Positions 51,305-59,504 of a stretch of DNA of 64,000 bases are shown here, in pieces. This DNA comes from DAIOXA01 sp050949165 (lineage in GTDB: Bacteria > Bacillota > Proteinivoracia > UBA4975). The notes under the pieces were generated by a model. It saw nothing but the letters and a program-made list of their open reading frames with translations, did no database searches and was not told where the DNA came from. The stretch is taken from contig JBMNFF010000009.1 in assembly GCA_050949165.1 (NCBI GenBank), positions 253,984 through 317,983 of the forward strand. Reading direction: 5' to 3'. Position 1 is the first letter of the stretch. Each line of letters begins with the position of its first letter. Made by a program: the position numbers and the translations under genes.

Positions 51305-51339
51305 CAGGGCCCTGGGTAATAACCCTGGGCCCTGTTTTT
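51305..51339 (+). terminator. Terminator after the XRE regulator
   Basis: A 13-bp stem CAGGGCCCTGGGT / ACCCTGGGCCCTG with one mismatch and a 4-nt loop, followed by TTTTTG. Confidence 0.88.
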
Positions 51340-51412
51340 GTGGACGGGGAATAGGGCGCCGCTGGTGAGGGGCATAATTGGGGTGGGAAAACAATCGAAA
51401 GGAGCCAGACAA

Positions 51413-52063
51413 ATGTCCCACCTGGATGTAAATCAGCCCAAGATGAACATGCCGTACATGGAGCCCAACCATCCCATGGTTAAAAGGCAGAATCCCCAGA
51501 CCGTCAAGGGATCCGGCATCAGCCTGGACCACCAGGTCCGGATGGAGATGGCCTACCAGCTGGATCGGCACAACTGCGCCCTCAACGTCGCCCTGCACCA
51601 GTACAACAAGCACCATTGGCTGACAGAAGGACCGGAATCCTTTCTCTCCCTGCATCACTTGTTGGATGAGCATATCGAGAAGACCATTAAGCATATCGAT
51701 ATGATCGGCGAGCGCATCGCCCGCCTGGGCGGTATTCCCACCGCCCATCCCGTCACCCAGCACGAGGTATCCTATATCAAGTGCGAGGCCGAAGGCCGGT
51801 ACAGCATGCGGGACTTCCTCCGCAATGACCTGGAACATGAAATGAAGTTGCAGCAGGAAATCCGCAATCAGATCAAACGGGCCCATGAACTCAACGACTT
51901 CGGGACTGTGGAAGTGCTGGAGGAGGTTCTCCTGGATCGCGAAGACCTGGCCTACCATATTTACAGCCTCCTGGAGGACGACACCCTGGTTCGGGGCATC
52001 TCCCATGTCCTGGACCAGGAGAACAAGGGCCGCAAGGCCACCGAGACCAGTCCCCTTCAGTAG
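51413..52063 (+). CDS. Dps-like ferritin-fold protein
   Basis: 216 residues from the ATG at 51413 (AAGGAG upstream). The N-terminal ~45 residues are polar and Met/Pro/Asn-rich, longer than in most Dps. The four-helix core carries NCALNVALHQYNKHHWLTEG and HHLLDEHIEKTIKHIDMIGE (ferroxidase-type H, D and E residues), then DLEHEMKLQQEIRNQIKRA. Dps proteins store iron and protect DNA against peroxide. The extended N-terminus may bind DNA or mediate assembly. Stand-alone gene. Confidence 0.82.
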   Translation: MSHLDVNQPKMNMPYMEPNHPMVKRQNPQTVKGSGISLDHQVRMEMAYQLDRHNCALNVALHQYNKHHWLTEGPESFLSLHHLLDEHIEKTIKHIDMIGERIARLGGIPTAHPVTQHEVSYIKCEAEGRYSMRDFLRNDLEHEMKLQQEIRNQIKRAHELNDFGTVEVLEEVLLDREDLAYHIYSLLEDDTLVRGISHVLDQENKGRKATETSPLQ

Positions 52064-52081
52064 CTTTCTGAAAAACTAATT

Positions 52082-52222
52082 TAAAGCGGCTGTCGCAAAA
52101 CTACAATCCGCAATTTTCCTTCGCTCTGTCCAGCGTGGGGGTTGGGGGGTCCTGGTTGCCCCCGCCTGCAGAGAATTTCCGGAGAAGTGGGCGCAGATTC
52201 TGTTTTGCGACAGCTTCTTAAA
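52082..52222. mobile_element. MITE-like palindromic-end element
   Basis: A perfect 13-bp inverted repeat GCTGTCGCAAAAC (52089-52101) / GTTTTGCGACAGC (52202-52214) flanks about 100 bp without coding capacity. The match weakly continues outward (TTTAAAGCG / TTTTAAGAA), and TTAA-rich sequence lies on both sides. Ends of this look occur in DDE insertion sequences, so this may be a non-autonomous derivative. It lies between the Dps-like and GH5 genes. Confidence 0.65.
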
Positions 52223-52309
52223 AGCTCGCTCCCTGGCCGCAGGGTTGCAGGTATTTCGGCCCCCGGTGTGGAATTTCAATGCAAGAGAAATAATCGGGGA
52301 GTGGCTGTA

Positions 52310-54193
52310 ATGATAAGACCAAAGGGAATGCAATTCGTCGATGAAAAGGGGAGGATGGTCCTGCTCAGGGGAGTCAACCTGGGCGGCAGCACCAAGTTCC
52401 CCGCGACCCCCAACATGCCCAGTCATATAGATCAGGACTTCTTTGCGCATCAGAATGTTTCCTTCGTGGGGCGCCCCTTCCCCCTGGCCGAGGCCGATGA
52501 GCATTATGCCCGCCTCCGGGCCTGGGGCTTTAACTGCCTGCGCTTTCTCATTACCTGGGAGGCCATCGAGCATGCCGGCCCCGGAGTTTACGATGAAGAG
52601 TACCTGGATTACCTGTACCAGGTGGTGGCCAAGGCCGGGGAATACGGCTTCCGCGTCTTCATCGACCCCCATCAGGACGTGTGGAGCAGGTTTACCGGCG
52701 GCGACGGCGCTCCCGGCTGGACCCTGGAGGCGGCAGGCCTGGATATGCAGGGATTTCAGGCTACCGGAGCGGCCATTGTTCACAACACCCATGGCGATCC
52801 CTTTCCGCGGATGATCTGGCCCACCAATTATGCCAAGCTGGCCGCTGCCACAATGTTTACCCTCTTCTTTGCCGGCAACACCTTTGCCCCCAAGACCCGG
52901 GTGGAGGGTGTGCCCATCCAGGACTACCTCCAGAGCCACTATTTCAACGCCATAAAGCGGGTTGCCGCCAGGCTCAAGGATCTTCCCCACGTCCTGGGCT
53001 ATGACACCCTCAATGAACCCTCGGCGGGCTGGATCGGCTGGCAGGACCTAAACCAACATCAGGCCCTGGCCCGGATGGGAGAAACCCCCACCCCCTGGCA
53101 GGCCATGCAGCTGGGCGAAGGCCTGGCCCAGGAGGTGGACATCTGGAAAATCGGACTGACGGGAATACGCAAGCAGGGCCGGCGCCGCCTGGACCCCCAG
53201 GGCCGGCGGGCATGGCTGCCGGGACGCAACTGCATCTGGCGGGAAAACGGCGTCTGGGAGCTTACCAGCACCGGCAATGCCCGGCTGATCCGCCCCGACT
53301 ACTTTGCTCAGGTAAAGGGCCGGCCGGTGGACTTTGCCCGGGACTTCATGAAGCCCTTCATCGTCGAGTTCAGCCGCCAGATTCGCTCGGTGGATCCCAA
53401 GGCCATCATCTTTATGGAATTCGCCGATATGGACAAACCCTCGGTCTGGTCCCGGAAAGACGGCGACAACATGGTCTACGCCCCCCACTGGTACGAGCCA
53501 GTTTCCTTGGTGTTAAAGCGCTATCTCCCCATTGCCACCTTCGACCAGGAGAAGGAAAAGATCGTCCTGGGGCGGCGCCGGGTTTTTAAACAGATGGTCA
53601 AAGAACTGGCCCGGTTCCAGGAACAGGCCAGGCACCTCCTGGGCGAGATGCCGGTGCTCATCGGCGAGACTGGCATCGCCTACGATATGCAGGGAGGGCG
53701 GGCATACAGGACCGGCGACTTTTCCGTCCAGATCAAGGCCATGGACCGACTGCTCCGGGCCCTGGATGCCAACTTCCACAACTTTACCCTCTGGAATTAC
53801 ACCTCCGACAACAGCAATGAACGGGGCGACGGCTGGAACGGCGAAGACCTGTCCATCTTCAGCCGGGATCAGCAGACCGATCCCCGGGACCTGAATTCCG
53901 GGGGCCGTGCCCTGGAGGCCTTGGTGCGGCCCTGGCCCCGGCGCATCGCCGGCCAGCCCCTGGCTCTTCGCTTTAATATCAAGACCAGGGAATTTACCTT
54001 CAGCTTCAAGCCGGATCCTGATGCCACCGCCCCCACCGAGATATTTGTCCCGGCCTATCAATACCCCCAGGGCTATGTCATCCAGGTTTCCGCCGGCAGA
54101 TTCTCGGTGGATCCCGGGCGGCAGCTGGTGCTCTGGCATGGCGATGCCGAAAGCAAGAAGAACCTTATCCGCATAACCCCTCGCAAGGGCTAA
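52310..54193 (+). CDS. Glycoside hydrolase family 5, EGCrP/steryl-glucosidase-like
   Basis: 627 residues from the ATG at 52310 (GGGGAG upstream); no signal peptide, so it is probably cytosolic. The GH5 barrel shows LLRGVNLGGSTKFP at the start, FIDPHQDVWSRFTGGDGAPG near 115, the acid/base E in GYDTLNEPSAG and the nucleophile E in PVLIGETGIAY. A C-terminal beta domain follows (about 545-627). PHQDVWSR plus GDGAPGW resembles fungal glucocerebrosidase/steryl-glucosidase (GH5_12) proteins, an unusual type for this kind of bacterium. Possible role in glycolipid turnover; substrate unproven. Confidence 0.85.
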   Translation: MIRPKGMQFVDEKGRMVLLRGVNLGGSTKFPATPNMPSHIDQDFFAHQNVSFVGRPFPLAEADEHYARLRAWGFNCLRFLITWEAIEHAGPGVYDEEYLDYLYQVVAKAGEYGFRVFIDPHQDVWSRFTGGDGAPGWTLEAAGLDMQGFQATGAAIVHNTHGDPFPRMIWPTNYAKLAAATMFTLFFAGNTFAPKTRVEGVPIQDYLQSHYFNAIKRVAARLKDLPHVLGYDTLNEPSAGWIGWQDLNQHQALARMGETPTPWQAMQLGEGLAQEVDIWKIGLTGIRKQGRRRLDPQGRRAWLPGRNCIWRENGVWELTSTGNARLIRPDYFAQVKGRPVDFARDFMKPFIVEFSRQIRSVDPKAIIFMEFADMDKPSVWSRKDGDNMVYAPHWYEPVSLVLKRYLPIATFDQEKEKIVLGRRRVFKQMVKELARFQEQARHLLGEMPVLIGETGIAYDMQGGRAYRTGDFSVQIKAMDRLLRALDANFHNFTLWNYTSDNSNERGDGWNGEDLSIFSRDQQTDPRDLNSGGRALEALVRPWPRRIAGQPLALRFNIKTREFTFSFKPDPDATAPTEIFVPAYQYPQGYVIQVSAGRFSVDPGRQLVLWHGDAESKKNLIRITPRKG

Positions 54194-54201
54194 ATGCATT
54201 G

Positions 54202-54232
54202 CGCCCCCGCCGGCCGCGGGGGCGTTGTGTTT
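54202..54232 (+). terminator. Terminator of the GH5 gene
   Basis: CGCCCCCGC / GCGGGGGCG stem with a 5-nt loop followed by TTGTGTTT. Confidence 0.75.
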
Positions 54233-54329
54233 CATGCCTGGTGAATTTGTGGTGCAGGTCTATCGCCTTGTTGCCCTCCTTTACGCCAGCGAATAATCTG
54301 TAGTAAACCTGAACAGGAGGGAGAAGCAG

Positions 54330-54605
54330 ATGACCTATTACGGCAAGCAAATGCCAATGCACACACAATACCCGGAAGCGGCAGAAAATCTAAGCAAGAA
54401 ACAGCACCCCTGTCCTCATAAACCGGGGACATTACTGAGGATATTCATTCCCGCCGGCGCCACCATCAATCTGGCAAATCTTATCGAGGTGGCCAGCCCA
54501 TCCGGTATCTGCCTGATTATCCGCATTCCCCTTTTAAGCAGAGATCTGGTCAATTCCGTAGTAACCGCCGTAAAAGACGCCGGCGGCAGTGTCGAGTTCC
54601 TCTAA
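54330..54605 (+). CDS. Small paralogous protein A (unknown)
   Basis: 91 residues with GGAGGGAGAAG before the ATG. The first ~32 residues are polar and include CPHKPG. Residues 34-91 form a domain that recurs in the next gene: RIFIPAGATINLANLIEV, then LIIRIPLL, then DAGGSVEFL. The beta-alternation and glycine-rich end suggest a compact alpha/beta fold. No family is recognised. Followed by a GC-rich hairpin (AGGGACCCC / GGGGTCCCT at 54612-54636) and then the paralogue. Confidence 0.65.
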   Translation: MTYYGKQMPMHTQYPEAAENLSKKQHPCPHKPGTLLRIFIPAGATINLANLIEVASPSGICLIIRIPLLSRDLVNSVVTAVKDAGGSVEFL

Positions 54606-54682
54606 AGGGTGAGGGACCCCGGGGCAGGGGGTCCCTTATCTCGTACCGATCAAAAAACTGGCTTGAGAAAAGGAGGACCGCC

Positions 54683-54877
54683 ATGGAGAGCATGGAGCGG
54701 GCGACTATGATCAGGGTTACATTACCCCCCGGGGCAGTGGTCAAGTATGCCAAAATGGTAGAAGTTCGCGCCCCCCAGGGCACCAGCCTCATAGTTAAGG
54801 TTCCCTTCGCCGGCAAGGCAGTGGAAGGCTTCCTGGACGCCATCCGTCAGGCCGGCGGCACCGTGGAATATATCTAG
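54683..54877 (+). CDS. Small paralogous protein B (unknown)
   Basis: 64 residues with AAAAGGAGG before the ATG. It is related to residues 34-91 of the preceding protein at roughly one-third identity: RVTLPPGAVVKYAKMVEV, LIVKVPFA and QAGGTVEYI. It lacks the N-terminal extension. Two paralogues in tandem, each with its own ribosome-binding site, argue that both are real. Function unknown; a homo- or hetero-oligomer is possible. Confidence 0.7.
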   Translation: MESMERATMIRVTLPPGAVVKYAKMVEVRAPQGTSLIVKVPFAGKAVEGFLDAIRQAGGTVEYI

Positions 54878-54879
54878 AA

Positions 54880-54910
54880 AAAGCACAGCACCCCCGGATG
54901 GGGGTGCTGT
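54880..54910 (-). terminator. Terminator of hflC
   Basis: ACAGCACCCCC / GGGGGTGCTGT, an 11-bp perfect stem with a GGAT loop; on the minus strand it is followed by GCTTTTTCT. It also separates the convergent small paralogue gene. Confidence 0.82.
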
Positions 54911-54947
54911 TGCGAAAGGGGCCTCCCGGCCCCGTCATGGCAGCTAC

Positions 54948-55886
54948 TTAATTGTCGCCAGAGAGGAATTTGGCAAAGTCCGAATCGGCATCGATGACCA
55001 AGGTGGTGTTGCTCCCCAGGGTCTTGCGGTAGGCCTGCAGGGTCCGGTAGAACTGGTAAAATTCGGGGTCCTGGTTGTAGGCTTCGGCATAGATTCGCAG
55101 GGCTTCTGCCTCGCCCTCGCCACGGATCTTCTCGGCTTCGGCGTAGGCCTGGGCTTCGATGATGGTGGCCTCCCGGTCGGCGTTGGAGCGGATCTTCTGG
55201 GCTTCTTCCTGGCCTTCGGAGCGATACTGCATGGCCATCCGCTCCCGCTCGGTGCGCATGCGGTTAAAGATGTTGGCGTTGTTCTCCTGGGGCAGGTCGG
55301 TGCGCTTGATGCGCACGTCGATGATTTCGATGCCGTAATCCCTGACCTCGGCATTGGCCAGGCGGACGATATCGGACAGCATTGCCGCTACATGGTCCTT
55401 GTCAGAGATCAGGACTTCGGCGTCGATCTTGCCGATATGCTGGTTGAGTTGCGAGTAGATGATATCCTCCAGGCGCACATAGGCGGCGGATTCGGTGCGC
55501 ATGGTTACACGGAAGAGGACGGGGTTGACGATGCGCCACTGTGCATAGTTGTCCAGGATGACCTTTTTCTTGTCCCGGGTGGTTACTTCCCGGGAATCCA
55601 CGTCATAGGTGAGCATGCGGTCATTGTAATAATCCACCTTGTCGATGAAGGGAAGCTTGAAGAAGAGACCTTTTCCCTCCACGATATCGATATCCTTAAA
55701 GCGAGGATTGTCTTTGAGCCCTTTCAGGGCGTCGGCGTCGCCGACAACCGCCTTGTGGATTTCACCAAATCTGGTCACCACGGCATGCTCGGTCACATAC
55801 ACCCGGAAGGTCAGCAGGTTAAAGACGATTATCCCTGCCAGGACAATGCCCAAAACGGTTATCCAGCTCTTAAGAGTTTTAGTCAT
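54948..55886 (-). CDS. hflC: HflC, SPFH-domain protease modulator
   Basis: 312 residues from the ATG at 55886 (GGAGG 8 nt upstream); the GTG at 55895 touches that site. One N-terminal membrane segment (WITVLGIVLAGIIVFNLLTF, about 8-27) precedes the SPFH/band-7 domain (VTEHAVVTRFGEI). A long charged helix rich in A/E/R (QEEAQKIRSNADREATIIEA) follows. HflC and HflK form a membrane cage that restrains FtsH. It overlaps hflK by 8 nt. Typical length. Confidence 0.93.
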   Translation of the reverse strand: MTKTLKSWITVLGIVLAGIIVFNLLTFRVYVTEHAVVTRFGEIHKAVVGDADALKGLKDNPRFKDIDIVEGKGLFFKLPFIDKVDYYNDRMLTYDVDSREVTTRDKKKVILDNYAQWRIVNPVLFRVTMRTESAAYVRLEDIIYSQLNQHIGKIDAEVLISDKDHVAAMLSDIVRLANAEVRDYGIEIIDVRIKRTDLPQENNANIFNRMRTERERMAMQYRSEGQEEAQKIRSNADREATIIEAQAYAEAEKIRGEGEAEALRIYAEAYNQDPEFYQFYRTLQAYRKTLGSNTTLVIDADSDFAKFLSGDN

Positions 55887-56844
55887 TGATGCCACCTCCC
55901 AAGGGCAGCCACTTCAGGGTGTTGCCCTGTTCATCCACGATGTACACCTGGATGTCCGGGAGGATTTCTTCCATGACTTCCAGGTAGAGGCGGGTGCGGG
56001 TGACTTCCTTGCCCAGTTTGTACTCGGCCAGAATTTCGTTAAACAGGGCGACATCGCCGGTGGCCTCCGCTATCCGCTGTTCTTTAAAGGCCTGGGCTTT
56101 ATTGATGAGCTCGGCGGCATTGCCCCGGGCCCGGGGGATGACTTCGTTGGCATAGGTCTCGGCCTGGTTGATAAAGGATGCCCTGTCTTCCCGGGCGCTG
56201 GCCACGTCCTTAAAGGCGGCGTTGACCTCTTCGGGGGGATACACATCCTGTAGCTGAACGGCGGTGATCAGGATTCCCAAGCCGTACTTGTCCGAGATGG
56301 ACTGGAGGTCGTCGCGGATTTCCTGCTGGATTCCCGACTTATTTTCAGTCAGGGAAGCGTCCATGGGATGGTTGGCGATGACCCTGCGCACTGAAGACTC
56401 GGCCGCAGCTCTCAGGGCCGCCACGCCGTCATCTATGTCGAAGAGGAACTTCTCGATGTCCACAATCCTGTATTGGACTATGGTCTCCACATTGACCAGG
56501 TTTTCGTCACCGGTCAACATCAGGGACTCCTGGGGGACTTCCTTGTACTGGGCATTGGCGCCTTCTTTCACCGTCCGGAAGCCTAATTCCAGGCGCTTGA
56601 CCTCACTGACCTTGACCTTCCACACATCGTCGATGATGGGAATTCTCCACTTCAGGCCCGAGGTGACCACGGTGTCCACATGCCTGCCAAAGCGCATCAC
56701 GACAGCTTCTTCCCCCGAGTCGACGGTGTAAAAACCCGTAACCAGGATCAGGGCCGCTAATGCCGCCAGGCCCAGGGGAATCAGGACGCGGAACTTGGCG
56801 GCAAGGGATGGGCGCGCCTCCCTGATATCGTAGACATTATCCAA
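55879..56844 (-). CDS. hflK: HflK, SPFH-domain protease modulator
   Basis: 321 residues. Residues 17-42 are a membrane segment (RVLIPLGLAALAALILVTGF), followed by the SPFH domain (VDSGEEAVVMRFGRHVDTV) and the HflK-type VQLQDVYPPEEVNAAFKDV motif. GGGAGAGG precedes the ATG. First gene of the hflKC operon on the minus strand. The glycine/proline-rich N-terminal extension of proteobacterial HflK is absent, as usual in this group. Confidence 0.93.
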   Translation of the reverse strand: MDNVYDIREARPSLAAKFRVLIPLGLAALAALILVTGFYTVDSGEEAVVMRFGRHVDTVVTSGLKWRIPIIDDVWKVKVSEVKRLELGFRTVKEGANAQYKEVPQESLMLTGDENLVNVETIVQYRIVDIEKFLFDIDDGVAALRAAAESSVRRVIANHPMDASLTENKSGIQQEIRDDLQSISDKYGLGILITAVQLQDVYPPEEVNAAFKDVASAREDRASFINQAETYANEVIPRARGNAAELINKAQAFKEQRIAEATGDVALFNEILAEYKLGKEVTRTRLYLEVMEEILPDIQVYIVDEQGNTLKWLPLGGGIND

Positions 56845-56949
56845 GACAAACCACCTCTCCCTTGAATTACTTCACTTTAATTATACACCCTATTCGCCGG
56901 CCTTAGGTGAAAATAATATTACATAAACCAAGGCAGCCCAGCGGGCTGC

Positions 56950-57696
56950 CTAATTATCCGCCTGATACACTTCGGCCGCGGCCTGTTCCTGGGTGATATA
57001 ACCCTGCTCCGCCATCCGGCTGAGGACGTACCGTTGCCGGGCGATGGCCAGCTCCCAACTCTTGACGGGCGCATAGGCATTGGGGGCTTGGACCAGGCCG
57101 GCCAGGAGAGCCGCCTCTCCGACGGTCAAATCGGCGACTTCCTTGTCGAAGTAGGCCCGGGCCGCCCGGACCACCCCCCAGTTGCCGGCGCCGAAGTTGA
57201 CCTGGTTGATGTACATTTCCAGGATCTCATCCTTGCTGTACTTCCGCTCCAGCTGCAGGGCGATGCTCATCTCGGCCAGCTTGCGGACCATGTTTTGGTC
57301 CAGGTTGAGGAAGAGGTTCCTGGCCAATTGCTGGGTGATGGTGCTGCCCCCCTGGGCGATATCCCCCGCGTTCAAATTGACCAGAAAGGCGCGTCCCAGG
57401 GCCCAGGGGTCGATGCCCCAGTGGGAATAAAAGCGGCGGTCCTCCACCGCCACAAAGGCGTCCACCAGGTGCTGGGGCATCTCGGAAATGGGCAGGTATT
57501 CGATCCGGTGCTCCTGGAGATTGGCCACCAGCTTGCCGTCCACATATTCTATTGATACCACATCCCCTTCCAGGAAGGGGGCGGGATCATCCCAATCGAT
57601 GGTCCATATGCCCAGGCCATGGCTGAAGGCCCAGATAAAGAGGATTCCGGCCAGCAGGCAGAATGCGAAAAAGCGCAACAGGCGTTTCAGTTTCAT
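56950..57696 (-). CDS. Monofunctional peptidoglycan glycosyltransferase (GT51)
   Basis: 248 residues from the ATG at 57696 with GGAGGAG upstream at good spacing (the ATG at 57702 is too close). An N-terminal membrane anchor (about 7-27) is followed by the transglycosylase domain. It has the catalytic E in AVEDRRFYSHWGID, the GGSTITQQLARNLFL motif, and the second conserved block KYSKDEILEMYINQVNFG. There is no penicillin-binding transpeptidase domain, so it is an MtgA-like monofunctional enzyme that polymerises lipid II. Monocistronic. Confidence 0.9.
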   Translation of the reverse strand: MKLKRLLRFFAFCLLAGILFIWAFSHGLGIWTIDWDDPAPFLEGDVVSIEYVDGKLVANLQEHRIEYLPISEMPQHLVDAFVAVEDRRFYSHWGIDPWALGRAFLVNLNAGDIAQGGSTITQQLARNLFLNLDQNMVRKLAEMSIALQLERKYSKDEILEMYINQVNFGAGNWGVVRAARAYFDKEVADLTVGEAALLAGLVQAPNAYAPVKSWELAIARQRYVLSRMAEQGYITQEQAAAEVYQADN

Positions 57697-57793
57697 CTGC
57701 ATCTCCTCCCATCGGCTAACCCAATTATAGTCTTTTCTAAAGGATTAGACTACCCGGAAGGAAGGTTACCCTGCAGGGGCGGGGCGCCACAGC

Positions 57794-58708
57794 TTACAAG
57801 CCGGCCATATAGCTTTCTAAGGCCAGTTTCAACTCCTCATGCTCGACTTTTTTCAGCAAGGTGGTGATGGGCTCCAGATAGTCCAGTTCCAGGGAACCCC
57901 ACAATTCTTTCTGGAAGGTCGGGTAATCGAATTTGTCCCCGGCGGTTTCAGCGATGGCGTCCTCGTACATCAAGAGGGTGTATTGCTTGCGGATCATCTT
58001 GGCAGCCTCGGGTTCCTGCTCGGCGGGCTCGCTGAAGGCGATCTCCTGAAAGCGCTGGATATAAGCGATATTGTCCTGAATATCCTTTTCGCCCACCCGG
58101 CCGGAATGGGCTGTGATCATGACCCGGGCTTTCAGCTCCCCAATGCCCTCCAGGGTCTCGATATAAGTCTCCAGGTCATGGGCCTGTATTTCCGGGTGGG
58201 GCACTTCCACCAGGTCCCCCAGGTACAGGACCGAGTCCCGGCGGTCATGGCAGATGGCCGAGTCGCTGGTATGGCCGGGAGCGAAGATGAATTCCACCCC
58301 GTCCCGGCAAAAGGAGAGCTTGCTCTCAAAGGTGATGGTGGGATAGACCAGCCTGACATCCCCATTCTGGTACTTGGCATAGCGCTGCAGTTCCAAATGG
58401 CCATGGTCATACAGTCTCTTCAACGTCCCGTGCTGGGCCACCACCGTGGCCTCGGGAAAGGCGCAAGCGCCCCAGACATGGTCCCAGTCGGAATGGGAGA
58501 AGAAGATGACCAGTTCCTTTTTATCCAGCCCGTTTTCCCGCATGTAGTCCCCAATGGGCTCCATGGACTTGGGCCCCACATGGGTATCGCAGAGGTAGAC
58601 GGTGTTCTCTCCTTCGATCAGGTAAATGTAGTAGTCGCTGGCAAAGGCGCTCTCATGCTCTTCCAGGGTAAAGAGGACGCCGCGGCTGCCGATTCGCTCA
58701 GTCTTCAT
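57794..58708 (-). CDS. MBL-fold metallohydrolase
   Basis: 304 residues from the ATG at 58708 (AAAGGAG upstream at 8 nt); the longer frame further upstream has no start signal. The metallo-beta-lactamase motif H-x-D-x-D-H is in FFSHSDWDHVWGACAF near residue 78. Further ligands are H in FAPGHTSDSA, D in VLYLGDLVE and H in VMITAHSGR. The C-terminal ~80 residues are helical and family-specific. It is a hydrolase of unknown substrate (thioesterase-like or lactonase-like are possible). Confidence 0.85.
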   Translation of the reverse strand: MKTERIGSRGVLFTLEEHESAFASDYYIYLIEGENTVYLCDTHVGPKSMEPIGDYMRENGLDKKELVIFFSHSDWDHVWGACAFPEATVVAQHGTLKRLYDHGHLELQRYAKYQNGDVRLVYPTITFESKLSFCRDGVEFIFAPGHTSDSAICHDRRDSVLYLGDLVEVPHPEIQAHDLETYIETLEGIGELKARVMITAHSGRVGEKDIQDNIAYIQRFQEIAFSEPAEQEPEAAKMIRKQYTLLMYEDAIAETAGDKFDYPTFQKELWGSLELDYLEPITTLLKKVEHEELKLALESYMAGL

Positions 58709-58813
58709 TTCTTCAACTCCTTTGGGGGCGCGCCGATAAATAAGCTCAACCCATTCACTATCGATTCCCAGAAAGGGGCAAAATAACCTGCTAAGTGACA
58801 ACCAGGCATAATC

Positions 58814-58832
58814 ATGATAAAATAATGATAAA
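58814..58832 (+). promoter_or_regulatory. Direct repeats before the toxin-antitoxin operon
   Basis: ATGATAAA occurs at 58814-58821 and 58825-58832, 11 bp apart, just upstream of the antitoxin ribosome-binding site. This is one helical turn and fits a Phd-type operator. Inferred from position. Confidence 0.4.
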
Positions 58833-58848
58833 GAAGGGAGTGAATAAT

Positions 58849-59136
58849 ATGCCCGAAATTCGTCCAATTTCTGACCTAAGGAATAAGTTCGCGGAGATAT
58901 CGAAGATTGTCAAGGAGTCTGGAGAGCCTGTTTACTTAACTAAAAACGGCTATGGAGAAATGGTTGTTATGAGTATTGAAGCATATGAACGTAAGTTATT
59001 CGAATGTGAAGTACTATACAAGCTGAAAGAAGCGGAAACAGAAGCCAGGTCAGATTCAAAACGGCATTCTCATACGGAAGTAATGTCCAAATTGCGTGCC
59101 AGAGTTGCCGAAAAGCTTGATGATAACAATGAGTAG
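58849..59136 (+). CDS. Phd/YefM-family antitoxin
   Basis: 95 residues from the ATG at 58849 (GGGAGTG upstream). MPEIRPISDLRNKFAEISKI and GEPVYLTKNGYGEMVVMSIE are the classic Phd/YefM DNA-binding domain. The C-terminal part (about 55-95) is charged and would wrap the toxin. It overlaps the toxin gene by 8 nt. It would repress its own operon, with the upstream ATGATAAA repeats as a candidate operator. AT-rich relative to its neighbours, consistent with horizontal gain. Confidence 0.9.
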   Translation: MPEIRPISDLRNKFAEISKIVKESGEPVYLTKNGYGEMVVMSIEAYERKLFECEVLYKLKEAETEARSDSKRHSHTEVMSKLRARVAEKLDDNNE

Positions 59137-59440
59137 GCAAGTAAAGTATTTGCCTTTGGCCTTACAGGATTTAGAGCAAATTACAGTGTACATTTCGAAT
59201 GTCCTAAAAGCACCAAAGGCTGCCCTGGATTTTATTAACGCTTTTGATCGGGCAATTTCCCAGCTTCAGCAGTTCCCTTACTCGGGAAAAATATATAGGG
59301 CCTCCCAAAAGCTGGACAAAGTGTACAGAGTTATATCGGTCAAAAGCTATCTAGTGTTTTATGATGTCACTGAAAACGAGGTTGAAATTTGCAGGGTAAT
59401 ATACGCTAGAATGCGTCTTGACAGTATCTTAACTAAATAG
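59129..59440 (+). CDS. RelE/ParE-family toxin
   Basis: 103 residues from the ATG at 59129; the ATG at 59120 is an alternative. The fold pattern is clear: LALQDLEQITVYISNVLK, then DFINAFDRAISQLQQFPYSG, then YRVISVKSYLVFYDV and IYARMRLDSIL at the end. ParE-type toxins act on gyrase, RelE-type on ribosomes; the R-rich C-terminal strand does not decide between them. It is translationally coupled to the antitoxin. Confidence 0.88.
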   Translation: MSRQVKYLPLALQDLEQITVYISNVLKAPKAALDFINAFDRAISQLQQFPYSGKIYRASQKLDKVYRVISVKSYLVFYDVTENEVEICRVIYARMRLDSILTK

Positions 59441-59504
59441 CCCGTCCCTGCGAGACAGCCAGGCTGCATGGTTCTGTTTTCCTATGGAGCCCTTAAGTTT
59501 TCTG

